From contig NZ_JACHBY010000004.1 of NCBI RefSeq assembly GCF_014200495.1, forward strand, positions 124,001-188,000: a DNA stretch of 64,000 nucleotides, written 5' to 3'. Position numbers and translations under genes: made by a program. The notes under the pieces were generated by a model, which saw nothing but the letters and a program-made list of their open reading frames with translations, did not search any database and was not told where the DNA came from. Below, piece by piece: positions 44,404 through 53,602 of the stretch. The DNA is from Mucilaginibacter geliditolerans (GTDB lineage Bacteria; Bacteroidota; Bacteroidia; Sphingobacteriales; Sphingobacteriaceae). The number at the start of each line of letters is the position of its first letter. Positions within the stretch are counted from its first letter, which is position 1.

Positions 44404-45744
44404 TTATTCTGAGTATTCAAACGTTTCCATAAACTTGGTGGTAAAATTACCCGCGCGGAAGTTAGGATCCTGCAGTAATTTCAAGTGGAATGGTATGGTT
44501 GTTTTAACACCTTCAATAACAAACTCACTCAGGGCACGCTCCATAGTACTTAAAGCTTCATCGCGTGTTTGGGCAACGCAAATTACTTTGGCAATCATTG
44601 AATCGTAGTTTGGCGGTATCACATACCCTGTGTACACATGTGTATCAATACGCACACCATGGCCACCCGGCGAGTGGAAGTTAGTGATCTTGCCCGGTGA
44701 AGGGCGGAAGTTATTAAACGGATCCTCAGCATTAATACGGCACTCAATGGCATGCATGGTTGGCTCGTAGTTTTTGCCTGATATAGGTATACCGGCGGCA
44801 ACCTTTATTTGTTCCTTTATTAAGTCGAAATTGATTACTTCTTCAGTTACCGGGTGCTCCACCTGTATACGGGTGTTCATCTCCATAAAGTAGAAGTTGC
44901 GGTCTTTATCAACCAAAAACTCAACGGTACCGGCACCCTCATATTTAACGGCTTTAGCGCCTTTTATGGCAGCTTCACCCATTTTTTTGCGAAGTTTTTC
45001 GGTCATGAATGGTGAAGGGGCTTCCTCAACCAGTTTTTGGTGACGGCGCTGTATAGAGCAATCACGCTCCGACAGGTGGCAAACTTTACCATACTGGTCG
45101 CCAACTACCTGGATCTCGATATGTCGTGGGTCCTGAACATATTTCTCCAGGTACATACCATCGTTGCCAAAGGCTGCACCTGATTCTGCACGGGCTGAAT
45201 CCCAGGCATTCTCAAACTCTTCATCCTTCCACACAATACGCATACCTCGGCCACCACCACCGGCAGTTGCTTTAAGTATTACAGGATATCCTATTTTTTT
45301 TGCTATCGCGATGCCTTCTTTTACACCACTTAACAAACCATCAGAACCGGGCACAATTGGTACACCAGCCTTTTTCATGGTTTCCTTAGCCGAAGCCTTA
45401 TCACCCATGGAGTTGATCTGCGCGGCAGTAGCGCCAATAAATTTTATACCGTATTCGGCACAAATAGCCGAGAATTTTGCATTTTCAGACAAGAAACCAT
45501 AGCCAGGATGGATCGCATCGGCATTGGTTAACTCGGCGGCTGAAATGATATTCGGGATATTTAAATAAGAATCTTTACTTGGAGGGGGGCCTATACAAAC
45601 GGCTTCATCAGCAAAACGCACATGAAGACTGTCGCGGTCGGCAGTAGAATATACAGCTACGGTTTTAATGCCCATTTCCTTGCAGGTGCGAATAATACGC
45701 AAGGCAATTTCACCACGATTAGCTATTAATATTTTTTTAAACAT
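44404..45744 (-). CDS. accC: Acetyl-CoA carboxylase biotin carboxylase subunit
   Basis: Carboxylates biotin on AccB with ATP and bicarbonate, the first half of malonyl-CoA formation. 446 residues. [20 protein letters not shown], the glycine-rich ATP loop [12 protein letters not shown], and the catalytic [17 protein letters not shown] are all present. Third in line after fabH and accB on the minus strand; a 19-bp perfect inverted repeat lies in the gap to accB. Confidence 0.97.
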   Translation of the reverse strand: MFKKILIANRGEIALRIIRTCKEMGIKTVAVYSTADRDSLHVRFADEAVCIGPPPSKDSYLNIPNIISAAELTNADAIHPGYGFLSENAKFSAICAEYGIKFIGATAAQINSMGDKASAKETMKKAGVPIVPGSDGLLSGVKEGIAIAKKIGYPVILKATAGGGGRGMRIVWKDEEFENAWDSARAESGAAFGNDGMYLEKYVQDPRHIEIQVVGDQYGKVCHLSERDCSIQRRHQKLVEEAPSPFMTEKLRKKMGEAAIKGAKAVKYEGAGTVEFLVDKDRNFYFMEMNTRIQVEHPVTEEVINFDLIKEQIKVAAGIPISGKNYEPTMHAIECRINAEDPFNNFRPSPGKITNFHSPGGHGVRIDTHVYTGYVIPPNYDSMIAKVICVAQTRDEALSTMERALSEFVIEGVKTTIPFHLKLLQDPNFRAGNFTTKFMETFEYSE

Positions 45745-45751
45745 CTTAACA

Positions 45752-45863
45752 ATTTGAAGATTTGAAAATGTGCCGATCTGAAGATTAATTCAAACTGGAT
45801 AATTATTCAATATTTTTTGAAACATTTGATTTTGAAGAAATAAGCATTTTCAAATCTTCAAAT
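45752..45863. repeat. Perfect 19-bp inverted repeat between accB and accC
   Basis: ATTTGAAGATTTGAAAATG (45752-45770) pairs exactly with CATTTTCAAATCTTCAAAT (45845-45863). The transcript linking accB and accC would fold into a long hairpin, which could tune the accC level. Confidence 0.7.
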
Positions 45864-45878
45864 CACCAAATTTTCAAC

Positions 45879-46352
45879 TTAAATAGGTTCTACCAAAAAT
45901 AATGGCTGGTCGTACTCAACTGGTGATGCGTTATCAACCAATACTTTTACTACACGGCCTGATACTTCTGATTCGATCTCGTTAAACAACTTCATCGCCT
46001 CAATAATGCAAAGCACACTGCCAGTGGTTATTTCATCACCAACATTTACCATCATCGGTTTATCCGGGCTTGCTGAACGGTAAAAAGTACCTATCATCGG
46101 CGATTTTATAGTGATATATTTTGATGTATCCTCAACAGCAGGAGCAGCTGAAGCTGCCGGGCCTGCTATTTGTGCTACCTGCTCGGCAGGAGCGTATGCA
46201 ACAGGTTGTTGCGCCGGCACCGTAGCATTAACTATAGTTTGCGCCTGGTTGGTTTTGATCGTAATTTTAAAATCGTTTTGCTCTATCGCAACTTCGTTAA
46301 CTCCTGATTTGGCTACGAAGCGAATAAGGTCCTGTATTTGTTTAATATCCAT
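45879..46352 (-). CDS. accB: Biotin carboxyl carrier protein of acetyl-CoA carboxylase
   Basis: Carries biotin between AccC and the carboxyltransferase. 157 residues: an N-terminal helix region (DIKQIQDLIRFVAKSGVNEV), an Ala/Pro-rich linker (about 40-75) and the biotinyl domain with K121 in IIEAMKLFNEIES. It is the target of BirA at 29845-30618. The linker is shorter than in some relatives, but function should be normal. Confidence 0.96.
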   Translation of the reverse strand: MDIKQIQDLIRFVAKSGVNEVAIEQNDFKITIKTNQAQTIVNATVPAQQPVAYAPAEQVAQIAGPAASAAPAVEDTSKYITIKSPMIGTFYRSASPDKPMMVNVGDEITTGSVLCIIEAMKLFNEIESEVSGRVVKVLVDNASPVEYDQPLFLVEPI

Positions 46353-46381
46353 GCTTGGGGAATGAATTGATTTTGGAGCTT

Positions 46382-46588
46382 TAAATGTGCAAATATGCGG
46401 ATATGCAAATGTGCAAATGTTTTTAATTATTTAAGTTAAAAATATGCACACTGTGCCTAATGCAAATGTGCAGTTTAATAGTTAAATATTGGTTATTAGT
46501 TGGTATTTAACAAAACAAATTTTATAATGTTCTATTTTCAGTATAATCTATCATTTGCACATCTGCATATTTGCACATCTGCACATCA
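46382..46588. repeat. TGCAAATG word repeat between fabH and accB
   Basis: ATGTGCAAATATGCGGATAT and relatives (46382-46475) face CATTTGCACATCTGCATATT and relatives (46552-46588). The 238-bp gap has no gene. The same words occur before recJ (20508-20545). Confidence 0.6.
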
Positions 46589-46590
46589 AA

Positions 46591-47589
46591 CTATTTGGCA
46601 TCGTAAGCCCATTTTAAATAAATTGAGCCCCAGGTAAATCCACCGCCAAAAGCGGCAAATAACAGGTTGTCGCCTTTTTTAAATTTGTCTTCCCATTCCC
46701 ACAAACAAAGCGGGATGGTTGCATTTGTAGTGTTACCGTAACGTTCAATATTAATGATCACCTTATCGGCGCTAACACCGGTACGGTTGGCAGTCGCATC
46801 AATTATGCGTTTGTTGGCCTGGTGTGGTACCAACCATGCAATATCATCGGCTTTCAGGTCGTTACGCTCCATTACTTCGGCAGCAACATCGGCCATATTA
46901 GTAACCGCAAATTTAAATACGGCCTGGCCTTCCTGGTAAGCATAATGCTCGCGCGCATCAACTGTTTCGTGGCTGGCCGGCTTTACTGATCCACCTGCTT
47001 TTTGGTGCAGGTAAGGGATACCGGCGCCATCGCTTTTCATAATAGAGTCAATAATACCAAACCCATCCTCATTTGGTTCAAGCAAGGCACAACCTGCGCC
47101 ATCGCCAAAAATAATACAGGTAGCGCGGTCCTGGTAATCAACCATGGCCGACATTTTATCAGCACCAACAACTAACACTTTTTTGTGTTTGCCGGTCTCA
47201 ATAAACTGAGCGCCAACAGTTAAGCCAAATAAAAAGCCGGAGCATGCAGCCTGCAGATCGAAACCCCATGCGTTTTTAGCGCCTATTTTATGGCCTAATA
47301 TATTTGCCGTAGCCGGGAAAGGCATATCGGGCGTTGTAGTACAAAAAATAATAATATCGATCTCTTCGGCACTGATACCGCGTTTTTTCAGCAGGCCCTC
47401 AACAGCTGGTGCAGCCATGTCAGAGGTGCCAAGACCTTCGCCTTTTTGTATTCTACGCTCTTTAATACCTGTGCGGCTGGTGATCCACTCATCATTCGTA
47501 TCAACCAATGTTTCCAGCTCTTTATTGGTTAAAATATACTCAGGTACATAACCATTTACAGCGGTAATAGCGGCATGAATTTTACTCAT
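46591..47589 (-). CDS. fabH: 3-oxoacyl-[acyl-carrier-protein] synthase III
   Basis: Starts fatty acid synthesis by condensing an acyl-CoA with malonyl-ACP. 332 residues with the catalytic triad C116 (LQAACSGFL), H256 (VPHQANKR) and N286 (YGNTTNA). Starts 12 nt after plsX ends. In this phylum FabH often accepts branched-chain primers; that cannot be read from sequence here. Confidence 0.97.
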   Translation of the reverse strand: MSKIHAAITAVNGYVPEYILTNKELETLVDTNDEWITSRTGIKERRIQKGEGLGTSDMAAPAVEGLLKKRGISAEEIDIIIFCTTTPDMPFPATANILGHKIGAKNAWGFDLQAACSGFLFGLTVGAQFIETGKHKKVLVVGADKMSAMVDYQDRATCIIFGDGAGCALLEPNEDGFGIIDSIMKSDGAGIPYLHQKAGGSVKPASHETVDAREHYAYQEGQAVFKFAVTNMADVAAEVMERNDLKADDIAWLVPHQANKRIIDATANRTGVSADKVIINIERYGNTTNATIPLCLWEWEDKFKKGDNLLFAAFGGGFTWGSIYLKWAYDAK

Positions 47590-47601
47590 TTTGTATGTTT
47601 T

Positions 47602-48537
47602 TTACTGAAAAGCCTGGGTGATCTGGTCAATCAGGCCGCTTTCAAGAATATCTTTTGATAAAAGAACCATGTTTTTAATAGCCTCGGGGTTTGATATACC
47701 GTGGCCAACCACAACAGGGGCATTAACACCCAAAATTGGGCTGCCTCCATATTGCTCATAATTGAACCTATCGAAAAATTCGTCTTTGATTCCCTTTTTA
47801 AGGGCAATTTCGTAGAATGACTCGGAGAGCTTAATAATAATGTTCCCCGTGAAACCATCGGAAACCATTACATCGGCCATATCATCAAAAAGATGGCGAC
47901 TCTCCACATTACCCACAAAGTTGAATAGGGTTGACGCTTTAAAGAGCGGGAAGGCAGCCTGGCTTAAAATATTGCCTTTCTCCTCTTCCTCGCCAATATT
48001 TACCAGCGCCACGCGTGGGTTTTTTATTTTATACACATACTCGGCAAGTAACTTACCAAGCATACCGAACTGCAACAGCATTTCGGGTTTGCAATCGGCA
48101 TTGGCGCCAACATCAAGCAAAACACCTACACCACCGGCTACCTGGGGCACGATAGATGTGATGGCCGGGCGCTGTACACCCGGAATAGTTTTTACGCTAA
48201 ACATTGACCCAACCAGCATAGCCCCGGTGTTACCAGCCGAGGAAAATGCCTGTATGGCGCCTTCTTTAAGAAGCCTGAAACCGACACTAATGCTAGAGTC
48301 GGCTTTTTGAACGATTGCTTTTGTAGGATGTTCGCCCATGCCTATAACCTCGGTTGTATGTACAAACTCGAAGTTATCGGGGCTATAATTATTTTCCTGA
48401 AGTATTTTTACAGCTATATCTTTATCACCAATGAGCACCAGTTTTGGCCCGGATAAGGCTTTATGGGCCAAAATCGCGCCTAAAACGGCCGCTTCGGGGG
48501 CATAATCACCACCCATAATGTCTAAGCCGATCTTCAT
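47602..48537 (-). CDS. plsX: Phosphate acyltransferase PlsX
   Basis: Makes acyl-phosphate from acyl-ACP, the acyl donor for glycerol-3-phosphate acylation at the start of phospholipid synthesis. 311 residues. MKIGLDIMGGDYAPEAAVLGA, ASVGFRLLKEG-like region SISVGFRLLK, SAGNTGAML, and VSDGFTGNIIIKLSE are family marks. Between rpmF (14 nt upstream) and fabH (12 nt downstream) in the classical order. Confidence 0.97.
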   Translation of the reverse strand: MKIGLDIMGGDYAPEAAVLGAILAHKALSGPKLVLIGDKDIAVKILQENNYSPDNFEFVHTTEVIGMGEHPTKAIVQKADSSISVGFRLLKEGAIQAFSSAGNTGAMLVGSMFSVKTIPGVQRPAITSIVPQVAGGVGVLLDVGANADCKPEMLLQFGMLGKLLAEYVYKIKNPRVALVNIGEEEEKGNILSQAAFPLFKASTLFNFVGNVESRHLFDDMADVMVSDGFTGNIIIKLSESFYEIALKKGIKDEFFDRFNYEQYGGSPILGVNAPVVVGHGISNPEAIKNMVLLSKDILESGLIDQITQAFQ

Positions 48538-48551
48538 TTCAGAAAATTAAC

Positions 48552-48743
48552 TTATGCTACAGCTGCTTTCTCAATCAGTAATTTACCATTGTAGTAAACG
48601 TTACCATCAACAGTATAAGCTCTGTGTGGCAAATGTACCGCACCGGTAGTTTTGCAAGTAGTTAATGTAGGCGCTACAGCCTTGTAGTGTGTTCTGCGTT
48701 TATCTCTTCTCGATTTGGATATCTTCCGCTTTGGATGTGGCAT
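48552..48743 (-). CDS. rpmF: 50S ribosomal protein L32
   Basis: 63 residues. [20 protein letters not shown] and [15 protein letters not shown] match bacterial L32; of the zinc-binding Cys of some L32 proteins only one is seen, so this is probably the Cys-poor form. It lies between the yceD-like gene (16 nt upstream) and plsX, the conserved order linking ribosome and lipid synthesis. Confidence 0.95.
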   Translation of the reverse strand: MPHPKRKISKSRRDKRRTHYKAVAPTLTTCKTTGAVHLPHRAYTVDGNVYYNGKLLIEKAAVA

Positions 48744-48759
48744 AACTTAATTTATTAAA

Positions 48760-49278
48760 TCATTTAATTTTTTTGAGCGCGTCCCACCGTGGGTCCACTT
48801 GCTCATCCTGTTCATTATTTACTATAAGCTTGTTAAGGCTGTCCAGCATTTCCTTATCACAATAAGAGGTGTTACCCTCATCGCTGCAAACCGCTATAAA
48901 CGGCATTGCAACATTTATATATTCGTAGATCAGCCCTGCTATGTTGATCTCATGATCACTTTTACCAAGGGTGATGATCTCTTCATCATCTATTTCTTCA
49001 TCGCTAAACTTAGCGATCTGCTGCTCGCGGATATCAACCGGCTGCGGAAACTGGGACAGACACCTGTCGCAATTTAAATCCATATGCCCGGTGATATGAA
49101 AATTCAGGATGATCATTGTCTCCTGTTTTTCCAACTCCACCACACACAGCAGCTTAGCCTTTTTTACCAGCGAATATTCAAATTCGTTGAAAAAGCTGTC
49201 TGTTATATCAAATTCAAACTGGTGCTTCCCCAGCTTTAAACCTGTATATGGGATTGAATATGTTCTTAGCGATTTCAA
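48760..49278 (-). CDS. yceD: YceD/DUF177-family protein with TTG start
   Basis: 172 residues if it begins at TTG 49278 (LKSLRTYSIPYTGLKLGKHQ). The family is known as YceD/DUF177, located before rpmF in many bacteria and linked to 23S rRNA accumulation in plants and bacteria. Conserved Cys pair LNCDRCLSQF, then the acidic EEIDDEEI and the closing CDKEMLDSL / DPRWDALKKI. An open frame continues upstream to an ATG at 49491, but it encodes a low-complexity Pro/Thr stretch, and a perfect -7 element (TACATTTG, 49304-49297) lies inside it, so I reject that longer form. Confidence 0.82.
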   Translation of the reverse strand: MKSLRTYSIPYTGLKLGKHQFEFDITDSFFNEFEYSLVKKAKLLCVVELEKQETMIILNFHITGHMDLNCDRCLSQFPQPVDIREQQIAKFSDEEIDDEEIITLGKSDHEINIAGLIYEYINVAMPFIAVCSDEGNTSYCDKEMLDSLNKLIVNNEQDEQVDPRWDALKKIK

Positions 49279-49296
49279 CGAGCAACAATTAGCCCG

Positions 49297-49304
49297 CAAA
49301 TGTA
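49297..49304 (-). promoter_or_regulatory. -7 promoter element of the yceD-rpmF-plsX-fabH cluster
   Basis: TACATTTG on the minus strand, 18 nt before the TTG start. No matching -33 element is visible at the usual distance. Confidence 0.45.
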
Positions 49305-49375
49305 AGGGAAATATTGGATATGTGGAAACGGTTTTTTTAAATAGAATTTTGGGGTAGTGAGAGGGTTCGTGTGGC

Positions 49376-49399
49376 GGGGTTTGTGGGGCGGGGAACGGG
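49376..49399 (+). other. Potential G-quadruplex upstream of the yceD cluster
   Basis: Four G-runs (GGGG, GGGG, GGGG, GGG) are separated by loops of 5, 1 and 3 nt on the plus strand, the template strand for yceD. It lies in a strongly G/T-skewed stretch (about 49350-49475) that has no gene. Confidence 0.5.
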
Positions 49400-49484
49400 A
49401 GGATTGGGTTGTGTGTTGAAGGTTGTATGTTGTGTGAGATGGGATTGGGGAGCGAGATTCGGGTCGCGGGGTTGATAATCCAAT

Positions 49485-49703
49485 TTGTCATTTCGAACGA
49501 GGTACGAGGAGAAAACTTTTACGGGGTGCATGTACGCTGATGCTTTACGGCCTTGCATGTTCGTTATACATGGTGCAGAAGATTTCTCTCTATCGTTCGA
49601 AATGACAAGAGGTGATTTGGGCGTTCTCGCTAGCCTGCGGGCCATGCTTTCCGCCATACGCCCGCGCATGTCACCTTGAGCGTTAGTCGAAGAGCGCTGC
49701 AAT
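49485..49703. repeat. Family B-like inverted repeat followed by a family F copy
   Basis: Arms TTGTCATTTCGAACGAGG and CGTTCGAAATGACAA (49485-49608), then F-like TTGGGCGTTCTCGCTAGCC and GCGCTGCAATCACC (49617-49703). Confidence 0.6.
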
Positions 49704-49709
49704 CACCAT

Positions 49710-50087
49710 TTAGGCAAACATAAAAAGATACACCAACCCAGCAATATCACACAATATGAATAAAACAATAAAAAGCATATTATAATAGGACAGATAGTTT
49801 TGTGATATCAATTCTATTTTTTTCGCAGATATGATTTCTAAAAGTCCGTGAATTAGCATAAACGCAACTGTTAACACGGTTACTACATAAAATGGCGTTT
49901 TTAAAACATGCCCAAATACAAAATCGAAAAGACTATATTCAATAAGGATAATTAACAAAAACCCTGTTCCTTTCATGTGGCTTTTATTTATGAAGGAAGA
50001 GTTTGGTGAGATCCCTTGAGCAATTGTATATCCTGTTGTGTTGAAGAACAGAAGTATCAGATCTAACTTTGAAACGCGATCATTCAT
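49710..50087 (-). CDS. Small membrane protein of unknown function
   Basis: 125 residues with about three or four hydrophobic helices (about 36-52, 58-74, 98-122). It starts MNDRVSKLDLILLFF. No family recognised and no motif stands out. It is a single gene between repeats, AT-rich compared with the neighbouring cluster. It could be an accessory or horizontally acquired gene. Confidence 0.6.
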   Translation of the reverse strand: MNDRVSKLDLILLFFNTTGYTIAQGISPNSSFINKSHMKGTGFLLIILIEYSLFDFVFGHVLKTPFYVVTVLTVAFMLIHGLLEIISAKKIELISQNYLSYYNMLFIVLFILCDIAGLVYLFMFA

Positions 50088-50129
50088 ATGTTTTTTTGTG
50101 AAAAGGAATATAAAGATAATAAATTATAT

Positions 50130-50266
50130 CGCTCCCACGAGTTTAGCGCAGCGTAACTCGTGGTAACAATTGTTCAAGCTTATTAGCTTGATGCCGCCTT
50201 TTTAAGCTGCAAGCTTTAGCCATGCCACACCACGGGTTACGCTGCGCTAAACCCGCGGCAGCAATT
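50130..50266. repeat. 137-bp palindromic repeat, family G, copy 1
   Basis: Arms ACGAGTTTAGCGCAGCGTAA and TTACGCTGCGCTAAACCCGC surround CAAGCTTATTAGCTTG and TTTAAGCTGCAAGCTTTAGC. A second copy in the same direction is at 53603-53739. Confidence 0.8.
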
Positions 50267-50426
50267 CATATAAAAACACATCTTATCTACTGAAAATCAT
50301 TTCATTATATAAAATAAACTTTTAAATTTGATAAGTATATATACTAATATGGAGTCCGGCTACCATATTAAAAACGGGACTAATCCCCCTATAGTCAATA
50401 TCAAACCAACAGCAAACCTTTACGCT

Positions 50427-50699
50427 ATGCCAAAGTATGTAATTGAAAGGGAGATCCCCGGCGCGGGGCAAATTCCGCCAGAACAGTTAAAAGCTATTTC
50501 ACAAACTTCATGCGGGGTGCTCAGTAATCTTGGACCGCAAATTCAATGGGTGCACAGCTACGTTACCGAAAATAAAATCTACTGCATTTACAATGCTCCC
50601 AACGAAGAAATGGTGCGCGAACATGCTAAACAGGGCGGTTTCCCGGCGAACTCGGTGAGCAGGGTAACATCAATTATTGATCCTACAACTGCAGAGTAA
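50427..50699 (+). CDS. DUF4242-family protein
   Basis: 90 residues from ATG 50427 (MPKYVIEREIPGAGQIP). Typical DUF4242 layout: IPGAG near the start, then WVHSYVTENKIYCIYNAPNEEMVREHAKQGGFPAN. Relatives are small ferredoxin-fold proteins, one of them described as nickel-binding; the role here is unknown. An open frame reaches further upstream but the family begins at this Met. It is 228 bp before the small exported protein and TonB receptor. Confidence 0.82.
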   Translation: MPKYVIEREIPGAGQIPPEQLKAISQTSCGVLSNLGPQIQWVHSYVTENKIYCIYNAPNEEMVREHAKQGGFPANSVSRVTSIIDPTTAE

Positions 50700-50927
50700 G
50701 CGCAGCCCCCTTCCCCCCTGAAGGGGAACGATTTCATAAAGGTGTGCCGCTTTGCACCGGGTGTTCGGTGGCACAGCAGGGATGCCCTTTGCCCACGAGC
50801 GCTTACTGTTAACCTTCATCGGCTTTAAAATGCTGACCGGAGAGTACGCTGAAAAGATTGGTTGCATAGCTGGAGTTTCCGAAAAAGGAAGTGGCAGACT
50901 AACTTTATATTATCTATTTTTGTTCTG

Positions 50928-51326
50928 ATGCTAAAAAAATGCACAGTCTGCTTGTTATCATGCCTGTTTTTAATGGGTAGCATTTTTTTGCCGCTTTCTG
51001 ATTTTTCATTAGCGGGCGATATCCCCAATATGTATCATTCCTATGAAAAAATCGCCAGCAGGGGAGATGCAGACATACTCGATTTTATCGGCGATTACCT
51101 ATTAGCCGGAAAAGCCTTACTCGGGCATAATAAAAAAGATAAACCCGAAAGTGCTGGGATGTCGGTTCAGTTTCAGCATTCACCTGCCAGTATGAGTTTT
51201 TTATATAACCGTGTTGAGTCGCTGTGTATTTCTATAAAGGATTTTAAAATTGATCATACCCAACTAAAAAATCCTGTTGCCACTACAGATTTTCATCCCG
51301 AATTATTTCGTCCGCCGTTAGCTTAG
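50928..51326 (+). CDS. Small exported protein before a TonB-dependent receptor
   Basis: 132 residues from ATG 50928. A signal-like start (KKCTVCLLSCLFLMGSIFLP) is followed by SYEKIASRGDADILDFIGDY and GHNKKDK and ends FHPELFRPPLA. I do not know a named family, but short exported proteins with such an ending next to TonB receptors occur in Bacteroidota. TATTTTTG (50915-50922) fits a -7 element and is 5 nt from the ATG. The receptor gene starts 90 bp downstream, so a functional link in metal or small-ligand uptake is likely but unproven. Confidence 0.65.
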   Translation: MLKKCTVCLLSCLFLMGSIFLPLSDFSLAGDIPNMYHSYEKIASRGDADILDFIGDYLLAGKALLGHNKKDKPESAGMSVQFQHSPASMSFLYNRVESLCISIKDFKIDHTQLKNPVATTDFHPELFRPPLA

Positions 51327-51416
51327 TCTCCATTTTTTTATTTAATGTGGAGTTTCCTTTTTAAGGATGCTGCTATCTGCTTATGGCTGTTTTAACAGCT
51401 TTTACCAATAATTTTC

Positions 51417-53585
51417 ATGAAAAGACTTTTAACCATACTGGCTATACTGGCAGGTAATGCCGTATATGCACAAAATATATTCAAAGCCGTTATTAAAGAC
51501 GACGATACCAAGAAACCTTTAACAGGTGCAAGCGCTGTAATTACATCCCTCAAAATTGGCGCTACTGCCGATACAGCCGGAAATATAATGATTAACAATA
51601 TCCCCAATGGCAAGGTTGAGATCACCTTTAGTTTTGTTGGTTATATTTCAAAAGATATGACTATTGATTTCCCAAAAGAGAATGGCGGTAAATCCATTGA
51701 AATTTCACTCGAGCCTTTGGCTGGTGAACTGGCAGAAGTAAGGGTGCAAACCACCAGAACCAATCAAAACCTGAGCGACATACCCACGCGCATTGAAGCC
51801 TTACCACAGGAGGAGCTGGACGAAAAAGGCACCATGCGCCCCGGTGATATTAAAATGCTGCTCGGTGAAACAACCGGCATACAGGTGCAGCAAACATCAG
51901 CTGTTAGCAGTACGGCAAATTATAAAATACAAGGGCTCGACAGCCGATATACCCAGTTATTAAAGGATGGTATGCCGCTATACCAGGGCTTTTCAGGCGG
52001 GCTGAGCTTATTGCAGATATCACCATTGGATTTAAAACAGGTAGAGTTTATCAAGGGATCCGCATCAACCTTATATGGTGGCGGCGCCATAGCCGGCTTG
52101 GTGAACCTCATCAGCAAAACACCTGAGGATAAACCGGAGCTAACGTTATTATTAAATGGTAACTCAGCTAAAGGCACTGATGCCGATGGTTATTATTCAC
52201 AAAAATGGCAGCATATAGGCACAACTATTTTTGGCTCTTATAATTATAACGGCGCATATGCCCCGGCGGGTACCGATTTTACCGCCATACCTAAAACAAA
52301 CCGTTTTACTATAAACCCCAAAGTGTTTTTTTATATAAATGACAAAGATTCGGGTTGGGTAGGCTTGAACGGGACGTACGAAAACCGGTTAGGGGGCGAT
52401 GTGCAGGTAGTTGATGGAAAGCCGGATGACTTGCACCAATATTTCGAACAAAACAAAACTTACCGCTTTTCTACCCAGTTATCCTTCACCCATAAAATTG
52501 ATACATCAAGTCAGATCAATTTTAAGAATACCATTGGTTATTTTGACCGGAGTTTATCAGAACCAGACTATGAGTTTAAGGGCAAACAAACATCGTCATA
52601 CAGTGAAGTAAACTATGTAGAGCATAGTAAGAAATTCAACTGGGTTTTGGGTGCCGATCTGTTAACAGATAATCTTTCTGTACCGCCGCCAATGAGCTAT
52701 TTGAGTTATAGTATTAATACTTTAGGAGGCTTTGTTCAAAATACTTATAAAGCCAGCAGTTTCTTTTCGCTGGAAACTGGTTTAAGGCTGGATTATAATA
52801 CCCCGGCACCTATTAATAAATCCAGCGGTATTTTTCTGCTGCCGCGTATAAATGGTTTGTTTAAATGGGATAAGCATTTTACAAGCAGGGTAGGCGGCGG
52901 ACTGGGGTATAAAATGCCAACCATATTTAGCGATCAGACCGAGGAACAGGGTTTTAGGGATATTCAGCCGGTAAATATAGCCAACTTAAAGGCAGAGCAA
53001 TCATACGGGCTTAATGCTGATGTTAATTATCGCAATGCTATTGGCGATGCGGTGGTGAATATTAACCAGCTATTTTTTTATACTTTGGTTAATGATCCTC
53101 TTTTGCTCGAAAACAATATTTATGCTAATGCCCCGGGACATTTAACAACCAGCGGAGCAGAAACCAACCTTAAATTGTTCATAGATAACTTAGGCATTTA
53201 CCTCGGTTATACTTATACCGATACCAAACGGGATATAAATGGCGTAACTACCGTGCAACCGCTTACACCCAAAAATAGAATAAGTACCGATGTAACCTAC
53301 GAAGTTGAAAACAGTTTCAGGGCAGGGATTGAAGGCTTTTATAACAGTGAACAATTACTGAGCGATGGAACCACCGGGCGATGTTTTTGGACTTTCGGGA
53401 TGCTGGTCCAAAAAATGTGGACACACTTTGATATTTTCATCAATGCTGAAAATCTAACCGACCAACGACAGACACGCTGGGGAAGCATTTATACAGGAAC
53501 AATAACTGATCCTGTTTTTAAGGATATATATGCTCCTTTGGATGGGGCTGTTGTTAATGTTGGGATCAGACTTAAACTTGAATAA
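51417..53585 (+). CDS. TonB-dependent receptor
   Basis: Outer-membrane receptor of 722 residues. Signal peptide (KRLLTILAILAGNAVYAQ), carboxypeptidase-like beta-sandwich (about 22-100: DDDTKKPLTGASAVITSLKI), plug domain (about 120-225: PGDIKMLLGETTGIQVQQ, VEFIKGSASTLYGGGAIAG) and a beta-barrel closing with VVNVGIRLKLE. No SusD partner follows, so a polysaccharide system is unlikely; a metal complex, siderophore or cobalamin-like ligand fits better. The small exported gene upstream probably belongs to the same unit. Flanked on both sides by family G repeats. Confidence 0.93.
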   Translation: MKRLLTILAILAGNAVYAQNIFKAVIKDDDTKKPLTGASAVITSLKIGATADTAGNIMINNIPNGKVEITFSFVGYISKDMTIDFPKENGGKSIEISLEPLAGELAEVRVQTTRTNQNLSDIPTRIEALPQEELDEKGTMRPGDIKMLLGETTGIQVQQTSAVSSTANYKIQGLDSRYTQLLKDGMPLYQGFSGGLSLLQISPLDLKQVEFIKGSASTLYGGGAIAGLVNLISKTPEDKPELTLLLNGNSAKGTDADGYYSQKWQHIGTTIFGSYNYNGAYAPAGTDFTAIPKTNRFTINPKVFFYINDKDSGWVGLNGTYENRLGGDVQVVDGKPDDLHQYFEQNKTYRFSTQLSFTHKIDTSSQINFKNTIGYFDRSLSEPDYEFKGKQTSSYSEVNYVEHSKKFNWVLGADLLTDNLSVPPPMSYLSYSINTLGGFVQNTYKASSFFSLETGLRLDYNTPAPINKSSGIFLLPRINGLFKWDKHFTSRVGGGLGYKMPTIFSDQTEEQGFRDIQPVNIANLKAEQSYGLNADVNYRNAIGDAVVNINQLFFYTLVNDPLLLENNIYANAPGHLTTSGAETNLKLFIDNLGIYLGYTYTDTKRDINGVTTVQPLTPKNRISTDVTYEVENSFRAGIEGFYNSEQLLSDGTTGRCFWTFGMLVQKMWTHFDIFINAENLTDQRQTRWGSIYTGTITDPVFKDIYAPLDGAVVNVGIRLKLE

Positions 53586-53602
53586 TTCCCTCACCCTCTT
53601 TG

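Noticed and set aside
49279..49491. N-terminal extension of the yceD-like gene to ATG 49491
   Set aside because: Low-complexity Pro/Thr sequence, a -7 promoter element inside, and the family begins at the TTG.
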